Assembly (NCBI RefSeq): GCF_021043605.1
Contig: NZ_JAJNFB010000008.1
Coordinates: forward strand, 1-51,312
Direction of reading: 5' to 3'
Length of the DNA: 51,312 bases
Source of the DNA: Borreliella americana
GTDB lineage: Bacteria > Spirochaetota > Spirochaetia > Borreliales > Borreliaceae
The position numbers were made by a program, and so were the translations under genes. The notes beneath the pieces are model-generated. The model ran no database searches. It worked only from the letters and a program-made list of their open reading frames with translations, and was not told where the DNA came from. The stretch's first letter is position 1. Every line of letters begins with the position of its first letter. Shown here piece by piece: positions 41,476-49,588 of this stretch.

Positions 41476-42099
41476 TTATTTGATGAATTCTTTTAGTCTT
41501 GAAGCATTAATTAATATTTTTAGTGTAGCGTAAATGCTTTGACTTATTTTAATGTAATATTTTTTATTAGAATAAGCAGAATAGATAAGTTTAATTTTGT
41601 TTAGACTTTTTTGAAATTTAGCAAAGCTTAGATATTTCCAGCTGTGATTGGTTGACACGTAAAATGAGCTTCCAAATTGCAAATTGCCATTTTTATTTTT
41701 GCTTAGAATTGCATTGTTAATGCTTGACAAGCTATGATAATGAAATAAGGGCATTAAATTTAGTTCTTTTTTTTGTCTATCTTCGAAATTTAAACAACAT
41801 CTTATGTAATTATTTTCATAAAAATGATAAAAATCTTTGTGATTTTTCAATTGAAGCAGGTTTTTTAAACCTTTTTTATCCATACTAGTTTTGTGAGCTA
41901 ATATGCTAATTGATTTTAGCTTACCTTTTGTTAGTGTGATTTGATCGTATTGGTCTAAATGTTGTGCTTCTGATCTTATTTCAATTGCTGCATTTGAATC
42001 TACGCTGTAAGTTCTAATGTAAAACTGTGTACAAAGAATAGGGTTTAAAGGTTTTGTATGTTCATTTTTATAAATTAGGTTGTTTTTAACTACATACAT
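41476..42099 (-). CDS. P27 paralog without signal peptide (BBA61 ortholog)
   Basis: The 207-residue protein aligns with the P27 body: 'DQITLTKGKLKSISILAHK' against 'EDKILFAQGKVESLSILINK', then 'LKNHKDFYHFYENNYIRCCLNF' against 'FKDIENIDNFFQNQDLLFALNL'. It lacks a signal peptide and lipobox and the ribosome binding site is weak (GGAAAAG, far upstream). It may be a cytoplasmic relic of a duplicated lipoprotein, or a gene that has lost its 5' end. Confidence 0.65.
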   Translation of the reverse strand: MYVVKNNLIYKNEHTKPLNPILCTQFYIRTYSVDSNAAIEIRSEAQHLDQYDQITLTKGKLKSISILAHKTSMDKKGLKNLLQLKNHKDFYHFYENNYIRCCLNFEDRQKKELNLMPLFHYHSLSSINNAILSKNKNGNLQFGSSFYVSTNHSWKYLSFAKFQKSLNKIKLIYSAYSNKKYYIKISQSIYATLKILINASRLKEFIK

Positions 42100-42222
42100 A
42101 TAAATATTAAATTCTTTTCCATTCCAAATTTATTAATATAAGATATCATTTTATACATATTTTATCAATAGTTTGTAAATTATTTAATACTTTTTTTATT
42201 TAGAATAAAAAACCAATTGATA

Positions 42223-42251
42223 TTGATTATTTCAAGATTATATTTTAATAT
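42223..42251 (+). promoter_or_regulatory. Promoter of lp6.6
   Basis: TTGATT (42223-42228) and TAATAT (42246-42251) are spaced by 17 bp, 31 nt before the ATG. Confidence 0.5.
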
Positions 42252-42281
42252 AAGATTAGCTTTAAAGAAGGAGAATAAACA

Positions 42282-42479
42282 ATGACAAAATTAATGTACG
42301 CGATATTTTTAAGTGCGGTATTATTTTTTGCTTGTGAAACTACAAAAATTTCAGATGAGATGGAAAATACTAGCGATGAAGATTCAAAAGTTACAACTCC
42401 GATGTCAGACAAAAATATGATGAAGTCAATGCCAGACAAAAATATGATGAAGTCTATGAAGCAACCAATGAAAAAGTAA
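42282..42479 (+). CDS. lp6.6: Lipoprotein Lp6.6 (BBA62)
   Basis: The 65-residue lipoprotein has lipobox VLFFAC (Cys18), an acidic middle and two copies of a 9-residue Met/Lys-rich repeat (DKNMMKSMP). Start after AAGGAGAA. Lp6.6 is a periplasmic-side outer-membrane lipoprotein found in membrane complexes in the tick phase and is repressed in mammals. It is the only plus-strand gene in this section. Confidence 0.9.
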   Translation: MTKLMYAIFLSAVLFFACETTKISDEMENTSDEDSKVTTPMSDKNMMKSMPDKNMMKSMKQPMKK

Positions 42480-42661
42480 TAAATATTTGCTTTTAAATTA
42501 ATTTAAATATAACCACCAATAAATATTTAAGAAAACTTTTTTGATAAAATTTATTAAAGAAGTTTTTAGGTTTTGATTTTAACAATATTAAACATTTTGA
42601 TTTATTATTTTTATTCATTATTCTGATTTAGACAAATTTAATTAATATTAAATTAAATATA

Positions 42662-42702
42662 AAAAAAGGGAGAGAGGTTGTAAACCCCATTCCCTTTTTG
42701 AA
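42662..42702 (-). terminator. Terminator of BBA64
   Basis: AAAAAGGGA pairs with the complementary TTCCCTTTTT in an imperfect stem (GGGAGAGAGG side against CCCATTCCC side) just after the gene's stop. Confidence 0.6.
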
Positions 42703-42715
42703 TACAAAACGAGTA

Positions 42716-43717
42716 TTACTGAATTGGAGCAAGAATATTGGTAGTTGTGTTTACTAAATCCAAAATTATATCGTGAATGTCTGCAAATTGCGCTATTGAA
42801 TTTTTTAATCTTAAAGCATCATTTAATTTTGAAACGTCAGTTTGCAGGATAGGGTCAGCATTGTACTCATTAATAAAGTCATCTGTGTCTTTTAGCCATT
42901 TTTCTTTAAGTTTTGTAAGTTTCTCAAAATCATAGTAGAGTTTTTTCAAATTAGGTTTGTTTAGCTGTTGTAGTTTATCTTTTACATTTAGTATTTTTGC
43001 GCTGATTTCTTCCATTGCTAATTGAATGCTAAAGCCCCTGTTTATAAGAGTTTCTTTAACTAAGCTTCTGTAGTTTGAGTCTTGGCTTAGTTTTGATAAA
43101 ATTTTCCCAAGATCCAAAATTTTTCCTTCGTTGAAATTCAAAGATGTGTATAACATTCTTCTTTCTTCTGTATATTCGTTTTCGTCAAAATGTACTGTTG
43201 ATTTTGTATTGAAAAATATTTTACTAAATATTTCTGCTTTCATTCCAAATTGGTCATCAGGCTCGCCCTTGTAAGAATCCATTTCGCTTATTTGAATAAT
43301 GTTCTCAGATCTGTCTAATATTTTTTGTACTAGCTTTGCAGCTTCAGGATCTAATATTTGTTTTGGGGCAGTATTAGTATTAGCATTGGCATTAACATTA
43401 GCATTAGAATTGGCATTGTTGGGATTGTTTTGTTGATTTAAGGCTGCTGAATTTGGTTTGTTTTTATTGCCAGCGGCAGGTTTTTGTGGATTTTTTAAAT
43501 TATTAATAGCAACAAGCAGATTGTCTATTTTTGATTTACCGTTTTTAGATACTTTTATCTTGCTTAATGAATTATTTTCGTTTTTTGTTATTTTTTCTTT
43601 TCCTTTTTTATGCTTTTTATTTTCATGACTGTCTTTGACCTCCAGAGAGCAAGAAAGCAAAATTAATACAGTTAATACATGCAATAAAAATATTGTAATT
43701 AATTTATTATTTTTCAA
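42716..43717 (-). CDS. PFam54 lipoprotein P35 (BBA64 ortholog)
   Basis: The 333-residue lipoprotein starts at TTG after AAAGGATAAC. The lipobox is LILLSC. A Lys-rich and then Asn/Ala-rich low-complexity tether (NANSNANVNANANTNT) runs to about residue 125. The helical PFam54 core includes DDQFGMKAEIF, RRMLYTSLNFNEGKILDLGKIL and the C-terminal helix bundle. BBA64 is an RpoS-regulated surface lipoprotein needed for tick-to-mouse transmission in B31. First of six PFam54 loci on the minus strand. Confidence 0.86.
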   Translation of the reverse strand: MKNNKLITIFLLHVLTVLILLSCSLEVKDSHENKKHKKGKEKITKNENNSLSKIKVSKNGKSKIDNLLVAINNLKNPQKPAAGNKNKPNSAALNQQNNPNNANSNANVNANANTNTAPKQILDPEAAKLVQKILDRSENIIQISEMDSYKGEPDDQFGMKAEIFSKIFFNTKSTVHFDENEYTEERRMLYTSLNFNEGKILDLGKILSKLSQDSNYRSLVKETLINRGFSIQLAMEEISAKILNVKDKLQQLNKPNLKKLYYDFEKLTKLKEKWLKDTDDFINEYNADPILQTDVSKLNDALRLKNSIAQFADIHDIILDLVNTTTNILAPIQ

Positions 43718-43825
43718 AATGTTATCCTTTAATAAAAATTTTAAGTAATTATTATTAATTAATAATTTTAATTACTCAATTAATAACTTTAATTCAAAAT
43801 TGTTATTGTACAAGAAGAATTTGAA

Positions 43826-43856
43826 AAAAAAGAGAGCTCAAGCTCTCTTTGGGTAA
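43826..43856 (-). terminator. Terminator of BBA65
   Basis: AAAGAGAGCT and AGCTCTCTTT form a 10-bp stem around a CA-type loop 25 bp beyond the stop, with AAAAAA/TTTTTT flank. Confidence 0.8.
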
Positions 43857-43880
43857 AAGGTTCTAAATTTTAATAATTTT

Positions 43881-44756
43881 TTAATTATTATTAAGTTTAA
43901 ATAATGTGTCTAAGTGAAGTAATGTTTGCTCGGCTTGAAGGCAAAGAGAAATCATAGTATCTTTATATACTTGATCAATGTGGTCTTTTAGTTTTTCTGT
44001 ATTGTATTGTAGCTCCAAGTTAGCATTTGAGCTTTTAATTAATGTTTCTATTGTGCTAAGCCATTCTTTTTTTATTAAGGTTAAATCAACAATTAAATTA
44101 TAAATTTCTTCTAAAGCATTTTTGTTAAAGTCATTTTCTTTTAGTTTGTCCATGTTGATTGCTAAATCTTCAAGCGCAACTTCAAATACTTGTTGGATTC
44201 GTATGCCCCCTGATATTTTTTTTATTGTATCGTGAGCTTTTGGGTCTTTGTAAAGCTTGTTTACAATCTCTGCTAAATTGAAAATGTCAGTGGTGTTGTA
44301 GCTTAGTGATGAATAAAATTGTCTTCTCATTTTTTGAGATTCTGCAAGGCCTGAGTTCATTTTTTCTTGAAGCCTTGTGCCATTTTTGGAGTCAATTTTG
44401 TAAACATTAAGTAGTTCAAACATGCTATTTTTTAGTCCAAATTGGCTAGGTATTTCTGTTTGAAGTTTTTCTTTTTTTATTATTGTCATTTCTCTTGCTA
44501 AAATCTCAAAGAGTTTGTCAATTATGTCCTTTTCCTTTTTGTTTGAAACTTTTAAGTTTTTTGTTGATCTTTGATGTTCTTGTGTTTTTGTTTCTGTTTG
44601 TGTATCTTTTCTTGTGTCTGTTTGAGGATTTAATTCATTGTATTTTGTTTCTGTAAAACTTGCTACTTTGTTTTTATTGTCTTTGTTGTTTAGATCGCAA
44701 GATAAAAATGTCATTATTCCCAATGTTATAAATATAGATAATTTTCTTTTATTCAA
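43881..44756 (-). CDS. PFam54 lipoprotein (BBA65 ortholog)
   Basis: The 291-residue lipoprotein starts at TTG after GGAG. Lipobox MTFLSC (Cys20). A Thr/Gln/Lys tether (TDTRKDTQTETKTQ) leads to the PFam54 helix bundle: QFGLKNSMFELL, RRQFYSSLSYNTTDIFNLAEI, IRIQQVFEVALEDL. Intact. Expression in related strains follows RpoS; the ligand is unknown. Confidence 0.84.
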   Translation of the reverse strand: MNKRKLSIFITLGIMTFLSCDLNNKDNKNKVASFTETKYNELNPQTDTRKDTQTETKTQEHQRSTKNLKVSNKKEKDIIDKLFEILAREMTIIKKEKLQTEIPSQFGLKNSMFELLNVYKIDSKNGTRLQEKMNSGLAESQKMRRQFYSSLSYNTTDIFNLAEIVNKLYKDPKAHDTIKKISGGIRIQQVFEVALEDLAINMDKLKENDFNKNALEEIYNLIVDLTLIKKEWLSTIETLIKSSNANLELQYNTEKLKDHIDQVYKDTMISLCLQAEQTLLHLDTLFKLNNN

Positions 44757-44847
44757 AATTCACTCCTTTAATAAAAGTTTTAAGTAATTTTAATTATTTA
44801 AAATTAATACTTAATGACTTAAATTTAGCTCAAATTTGAAATAGAAC

Positions 44848-44884
44848 AATATAAAAAAAGAAGAGTCCAGTGCTCTTCTTTTGA
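44848..44884 (-). terminator. Terminator of BBA66
   Basis: AAAAGAAGAG pairs with CTCTTCTTTT around TCCAGTG, about 50 bp past the stop. Confidence 0.78.
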
Positions 44885-44935
44885 TTAAATAGTTGTAAAA
44901 TAGTTTATTTTCGTTTTTTAAATAAACTATTTGAG

Positions 44936-46228
44936 TTATGTTATGCTAATGTATGCCTCAAGAACAGACTGGCGAGCATTTTGCATGTTATCTAGATATC
45001 TTTTTTTAATGTACTCTGCTAAAGATTTAGAATCTCTTAAGTTTGAATTAGAGCTAGTATTGGCAATAAGCGCATCAGCTTGTCTTGACCATTCTTTTCT
45101 TTCTTCTAATATTTGATTTAGCTTGGATTTAAGCTCTTTTAGCTTATTGGTGAAATCAAAACTGTTGATTTTAGCGTTTAAGTAATCCTGGTTAAAGATT
45201 TCAATTTTTTTATTTATTTCTTCTAGCGCAAGTTCGAAAGAAATTTGTATTCCAATTCCTGATATCATTAATTCTCTTATTAATTCGTGATTTTGATTCT
45301 CATTGTAAAGAGTTTTCATTATTGATCCAAATTGTTTGATTTTGTTTTGATCAAAATCCATAAGTGCATAGAATTTATTTCTTTCATTTTCTGCTTCTGG
45401 TGTGTTGGAGTTAAGCTGTGGTGCGAAGCTTTTGTCATAAACTTTAGCCCCCGAAATAACATCTAGTAGATCAAATGCAGAATCTTTCATTTTAAATTGA
45501 TCGTAAGTTTCTATAAATCCAACGTTGTTTTGTGTTTTATTTTTTTCTTCAGAAATTGTTATAATAAGTTCATTTTTTAATGTTTGTAATTTACTCCTGG
45601 AAGATGTTGTTGTTTGTACAGTAAAGCTTGAATTTGTTGGCTGGTTTGTTGGTTGGCTGTAGCTTAAGGCAAATGTTGGCATAATGTTACTTTTGTTGTT
45701 AAAAGTTCTTGTATTTCCAGGCACGGTTGTAACCGCTTGAATAGGTATTCTTTGTTTTAGCATTGTTGCTGTTGTTGTTTGTGACAGATTTGTTGTCAAA
45801 TCTGCGCCAAAACTTAAATTTTGCAATTTTAGATTTGGTGTTGATTGTGATTGATTTTGCAATCCTTTATTTTGTATTGATTGTGCTGCTTGTTGTGCTT
45901 TTGCTACTTGTTGTGCTTTTGCTACTTGTTGTGCTTTTGCTACTTGTTGTGCTTTTGCTACTTGTTGTGCTTTTGCTACTTGTTGTGCTTTTGCTACTTG
46001 TTGTGCTTGCGATTGTTTTTGCAGCTTGGCTGCTACTTTATCAGCGATTGGTATATTTTTTTTATCATCTGAGCTTGTATTAACATTGGTTGTTTCTTGA
46101 TCATCTGTTGTGCTATTGAGCATTCCTTTTACTTTGTTTGTATAGTCTTCATCCAGTTTGGCATCAATTGTGCAAGAAAGTAAAAACAATCCCAAAAGCT
46201 TTAAGTGTATTAATGGTTTGATTTTCAA
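44936..46228 (-). CDS. PFam54 lipoprotein with hexapeptide repeats (BBA66 ortholog)
   Basis: The 430-residue lipoprotein starts at TTG with GAGGAA upstream. Lipobox LFLLSC (Cys19). Six exact copies of QQVAKA lie around residues 75-112, followed by a Gln/Thr/Ser-rich stretch to about 220. The PFam54 core follows: YDQFKMKDSAFDLL, RNKFYALMDFDQNKIKQF, IGIQISFELALEEINKK. BBA66 contributes to tick-borne transmission in B31. Longer than other members because of the tether. Confidence 0.86.
   Translation of the reverse strand: MKIKPLIHLKLLGLFLLSCTIDAKLDEDYTNKVKGMLNSTTDDQETTNVNTSSDDKKNIPIADKVAAKLQKQSQAQQVAKAQQVAKAQQVAKAQQVAKAQQVAKAQQVAKAQQAAQSIQNKGLQNQSQSTPNLKLQNLSFGADLTTNLSQTTTATMLKQRIPIQAVTTVPGNTRTFNNKSNIMPTFALSYSQPTNQPTNSSFTVQTTTSSRSKLQTLKNELIITISEEKNKTQNNVGFIETYDQFKMKDSAFDLLDVISGAKVYDKSFAPQLNSNTPEAENERNKFYALMDFDQNKIKQFGSIMKTLYNENQNHELIRELMISGIGIQISFELALEEINKKIEIFNQDYLNAKINSFDFTNKLKELKSKLNQILEERKEWSRQADALIANTSSNSNLRDSKSLAEYIKKRYLDNMQNARQSVLEAYISIT
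45891..46008 (-). repeat. 18-bp tandem repeat in BBA66
   Basis: Six identical 18-bp units (plus strand TGTTGTGCTTTTGCTACT, 45891-45998) and a partial seventh. Each encodes QQVAKA, so copy changes stay in frame. Confidence 0.95.
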
Positions 46229-46583
46229 AACACTATTCCTCGATTTCTTTTTAATGAATTTTAATAATCAAAATTAATTAAAATTTAAAATTAATTATTA
46301 ATTAATAAAAACTTAGTTCAAATTAAGAAATAATCAATAAGATAAACAAAAAAGAATAAAGTCTTTGCTCTTTTTTTTTGTTTGTCTACTGCTGGTCTTA
46401 TTATTTTATATATTACTAATGTATATCAAATTATTTAAAGTTTAAATTTAAACTCTTATAAAAATAGAAAGACATTTATTGTGTTTTAGTTTGGATTTAT
46501 ATTGCAAGTATAAAAAAAAAGAGAAGAATTAACTCCTCTTTTTAAAATATCAAGTGCAACATATTATTTTTTCTTAAAGATTA
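46229..46583. other. Gap between BBA66 and the CspA-like pseudogene
   Basis: It holds the BBA66 upstream region, AT-rich inverted segments, and a terminator-type stem AAAGAGAAG/CTCCTCTTTTT at 46511-46545 that belongs to the pseudogene. No ORF. Confidence 0.5.
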
Positions 46584-47394
46584 TTAAGAGGCAGATTGGA
46601 AAGAATTAGGATCTTGTTAATATTTATTAAAGTGTTCTGCCAGTATTTTATTTTCTTTAATATTGTTAGTGTTTTGACGATAATCTTCAAGGAGTTCTTT
46701 TAACCTTTTTTTAAACATCTCTTTTAGCTTTAAGGCAGATTTTGCCTGTTCTGTAGCATTTTTGAGTCTTCTTTTGAATTTTCTTTGCTTTTAGCTTTTA
46801 GTATTTTATTTATTGATGTTAAGTGATTTTCTAGTCATAATTGAATGTCTAGTGCTACTCGATAAAGGAAACCCGCAGCAATTTTAGGGTCGTTGTCCAG
46901 ATTATATACATAAGTTTTTCAAGAATTTCTTTTAAAGTCTCTATATTTTCTTTTTTATAATCTAAGGATGAATAAAGCATTCTTTTTAAAATCATTTTTT
47001 TATCTTCGTTAGCCATTGTAGGATAAGCATCAATATAAGCATCCAAGATCCCAAATTCTTCCTTATTAATTTTATCTATTTGTGTATTTTCTTCTTTTTT
47101 TTGAGTTTCCAGTTTCGTAGCAATTTCTTTTAATTCTGAGTCTGTAGTTTTAATAAATTTTTGATTATAAAGTATAAGGTCACCAGATTCATTTTCAAAA
47201 TTTTGAGTGTTTTCTTCCAAATTAGTGTTTTTTAAGCCTATTATTTTTTTTTGTTTTAGAGGTTTTTTTAGCTTGAATTTTCCGCTTACTTTGGGATCGA
47301 TTTTGCTAAAGTGCAGGTGCACATGAAATGCAAATTAAAGTTAATATCATTGTAATGATTTAATATTGGTTATATTTAGTTTTACTTTTTTCAA
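46584..47394 (-). pseudogene. CspA-like PFam54 pseudogene (BBA68/BBA69 type)
   Basis: A normal TTG start with GGAGAAC and a signal sequence (frame-shifted: KLNI then IITMILTLICISCAPA) are followed by a stop, then the open stretch 46855-47322: FSKIDPKVSGKFKL, NTQNFENESGDL, MILKRMLYSSLDYKKENIE. The last part is spread over further frames: LYRVALDIQL and ILAEHFNKY, then a stop and DPNSFQS. The wording matches CspA (CRASP-1, factor H binding) and its neighbour BBA69. At least three frame changes and several stops make it non-functional. Which of the two paralogs it was cannot be settled here. Confidence 0.85.
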
Positions 47395-47465
47395 AATGTT
47401 CTCCTTATTAATGAAGACAAATATTAATTAATTATATTATCAAATAATATTGTAACTATATTATA

Positions 47466-47537
47466 ACAATTATCAAATAGTAATATTATTATTTAATATT
47501 TTAAGATTAAATAATAATATTACTATTTGATAATTGT
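47466..47537. repeat. 72-bp palindrome with 32-bp perfect arms
   Basis: 47466-47497 and 47506-47537 are exact reverse complements; the loop is ATTTTAAG. The sequence is entirely AT-rich apart from a few C/G. It lies between the upstream end of the CspA-like pseudogene and the terminator of the next gene. Confidence 0.95.
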
Positions 47538-47564
47538 ATTTATTTGGATTTAGATTGCAGGTCT

Positions 47565-47602
47565 AAAAAAAAAAGAGAAGTTTTAACTTCTCTTTTTAGA
47601 AA
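47565..47602 (-). terminator. Terminator of the truncated PFam54 gene
   Basis: AAAAAGAGAAGTT and AACTTCTCTTTTT form a 13-bp stem with a minimal loop, followed on the minus strand by T-rich sequence. Confidence 0.8.
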
Positions 47603-47653
47603 AAATATCAAGAGCAACATTTATTTGTTGCGTATATTATTGGTTTAATTTGT

Positions 47654-48031
47654 TTAAATTGTTTTGTTTAAATTAAGCATTTTGAGCTCTTCTTTTGGTG
47701 TTTTAAGAATTTTTTTTAATTTCTTTATTTTTTCTGTATTGCAATTTAAAGATGATTGAATTATTTTTTCTATTTCTAGTTTTTCATTTTTTTGATCTTT
47801 CAGTTTTTTGGCAAGTGCTTTTAATTTTATAATTATGGCTTCTTTTGGAGATTTTTGATTTAAAGACCTTAATTCTCCAGATTCATTTTCAAAATTTTCA
47901 GAGCCTTCTTTTAGATCGGTGTAGCTTTTTACTTTTGAATCAGGTGGATTAACAGCACATGAAATGCAAAATAAAGTCAATATTATTGTGATTATGTTAA
48001 GCTTAATTTTATTTAGTTTATTTTTTGGCAA
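47654..48031 (-). pseudogene. Truncated PFam54 lipoprotein gene
   Basis: An open frame of 125 codons starts at TTG 48031 after GAGGG. It has a good lipobox (LTLFCISC), the PFam54 tether block ENFENESGEL and helix IIQSSLNCNTEKIKKLKKIL, then ends after 20 unrelated residues. Family members have about 240-290 residues; the C-terminal half, which includes the ligand-binding region in CspA, is missing. It could be expressed as a short lipoprotein, but I regard it as a decayed gene of the BBA70/71 kind. Confidence 0.68.
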
Positions 48032-48204
48032 AACAATCCCTCTATTATTCATAAATTAAAATTGATGTTTATTGATTTTAATACAAAATAATAAACTGCA
48101 TTGCAAGATTTGCCGAATAACAATATTATTATTTAATATTAAAAGTTTTTTTTAATATTAACCTTTCTTTAGTTACGACCCACCACTTACACATACACCA
48201 CCAA

Positions 48205-49068
48205 TTAGTAGTGTATGTGATCACAACAGGTTTTTAGCGGTGTTCTAATATTGTTTAAAATTTGCATACTTTTATCCGAATCTAATTTATATTCGTATCC
48301 AATCCTTATTACTTCTCCCAGAATTTTTCCATTAGTTCTACATCCCCCTGTATTTTTGTCATATTCGTCAATAATGTTGTCTACGGTTTTTATCCATGAA
48401 TTTCTCTCTTGTATTAGTTTTTCAAAATTTTCTTGAATCTCTTTTACTGTTTTTGTTCTAAAATTAAACATTAGGCGTCTTTGCTCGTCTTTAGTTAAAA
48501 GATTAACAGCGCTTTCAAATGCTTCTTGGATTTTAAATCCTGTCCAAAAAATTGAACCAATAAGTTGGTAATGGTAGCCAGTTGAGCTTGATGTTTGTGC
48601 AAGTATTGTGGCTAATGTTTTGATTTTATTTTCATCATAATTTAAAGATGAATAAAATAATCTTCTAATCCGATTTTCTTTTAACATGAAATCAATATTC
48701 ATGTCTTTTTTTTCTGGGAATGTGGTTTTGTTTATTCCAAATTGATCAGTAGGTTCGATTTTTTGAATATCTGTGTTTATTGTTTGAGTAAACGTTGCAA
48801 TATTTGGCCCCATCTTGTTAATCAATTTTTCATTTTCATCAAACTCTTGTGCAATTTTTTGAATTATCTTTTCTTTTTCATTTGTAAAGAACTGGCTTTG
48901 TTGTAAGTTTGGAATATTTTTTTTAACTTCAGATTTTTTAACTTCAATGTGGTTTGGTTGTAATTCACTTGTTGATTCTGTGTTGTTTGATTTAGAATAA
49001 AAAGAGCATGAGAACAGTAAAGTTATTTGAAACAGGCTCAATATTTTCAAAATTCTGTTTTTCTTCAA
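48205..49068 (-). CDS. PFam54 lipoprotein (BBA73 ortholog)
   Basis: The 287-residue lipoprotein starts at TTG after AAAGGATTAC. Lipobox TLLFSC (Cys21). The PFam54 core is intact: DQFGINKTTF, RRLFYSSLNYDENKIKTLATIL, GFKIQEAFESAVNLL. It ends in an unusual CCDHIHY, shared with BBA73, plus another Cys (NTGGCRTNG), so disulfide bonding is possible. Last member of the array. Confidence 0.84.
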   Translation of the reverse strand: MKKNRILKILSLFQITLLFSCSFYSKSNNTESTSELQPNHIEVKKSEVKKNIPNLQQSQFFTNEKEKIIQKIAQEFDENEKLINKMGPNIATFTQTINTDIQKIEPTDQFGINKTTFPEKKDMNIDFMLKENRIRRLFYSSLNYDENKIKTLATILAQTSSSTGYHYQLIGSIFWTGFKIQEAFESAVNLLTKDEQRRLMFNFRTKTVKEIQENFEKLIQERNSWIKTVDNIIDEYDKNTGGCRTNGKILGEVIRIGYEYKLDSDKSMQILNNIRTPLKTCCDHIHY

Positions 49069-49524
49069 AACGTAATCCTTTAAAAAAATTAATCATTAGT
49101 TTTATTTGGCAAGCTCAATATTTTTGATTTCTAATATAAATGTATTTCAATATGTTTAATTTTCAATGTTTATTTTATCTTTTTAAAATACAAATTAATA
49201 AATTAATTATTTAAAATATTTTATTTTTTAAAAAAGCTTAAGTTAATTATTTAAAATATTTCGTTTGGTTTTTTTGAATTTGTTAGCAATGTAATTAGAG
49301 TATTAATTTTTAAAATTTTTGCCAGTAGCCTTGTTTTTGCTTTCAATTGAGTTATATTTTTCATGTGTTATTTTATAATAATAATAAATCTAACTATTAT
49401 AAAATAACACCGTTCTCCCCATTTTAATGAAAAATCTAAACATTTAATATTTATTAAAAGTCTTTTGTTTTTAAGGTTATTTTTAATTAAAAAAGTTAAT
49501 TATTTGTTTTTATATAAATTTATA
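49069..49524. other. Divergent intergenic region with repeats
   Basis: This lies between BBA73 (minus) and oms28 (plus). It holds a 19-bp direct repeat TTAATTATTTAAAATATTT (49203-49221 and 49243-49261) and a perfect 16-bp inverted repeat (49365-49380 with 49395-49410). No ORF. Confidence 0.6.
49365..49410. repeat. Perfect 16-bp inverted repeat upstream of oms28
   Basis: GTGTTATTTTATAATA and its exact complement flank a 14-nt loop. It lies 115 bp upstream of the oms28 -35 box and is followed by CGTTCTCCCC, not a U tract. Confidence 0.85.
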
Positions 49525-49553
49525 TTGATTCTAATTTAGTTATGTTTTAAAAT
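49525..49553 (+). promoter_or_regulatory. Promoter of oms28
   Basis: TTGATT (49525-49530) and TAAAAT (49548-49553) are spaced by 17 bp; the ATG follows at 49589 with AAGGAGA. Confidence 0.6.
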
Positions 49554-49588
49554 ATTAAAAATAAATGTTTAAATAAGGAGAATTAACA

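Noticed and set aside
45891..46008. CRISPR-like array
   Set aside because: The units are contiguous 18-bp coding repeats without spacers, inside a lipoprotein gene.
45763..46083. Open plus-strand frames opposite BBA66 with Leu/Val or Cys/Tyr repeats
   Set aside because: They are shadows of the 18-bp repeat in the real gene on the other strand.
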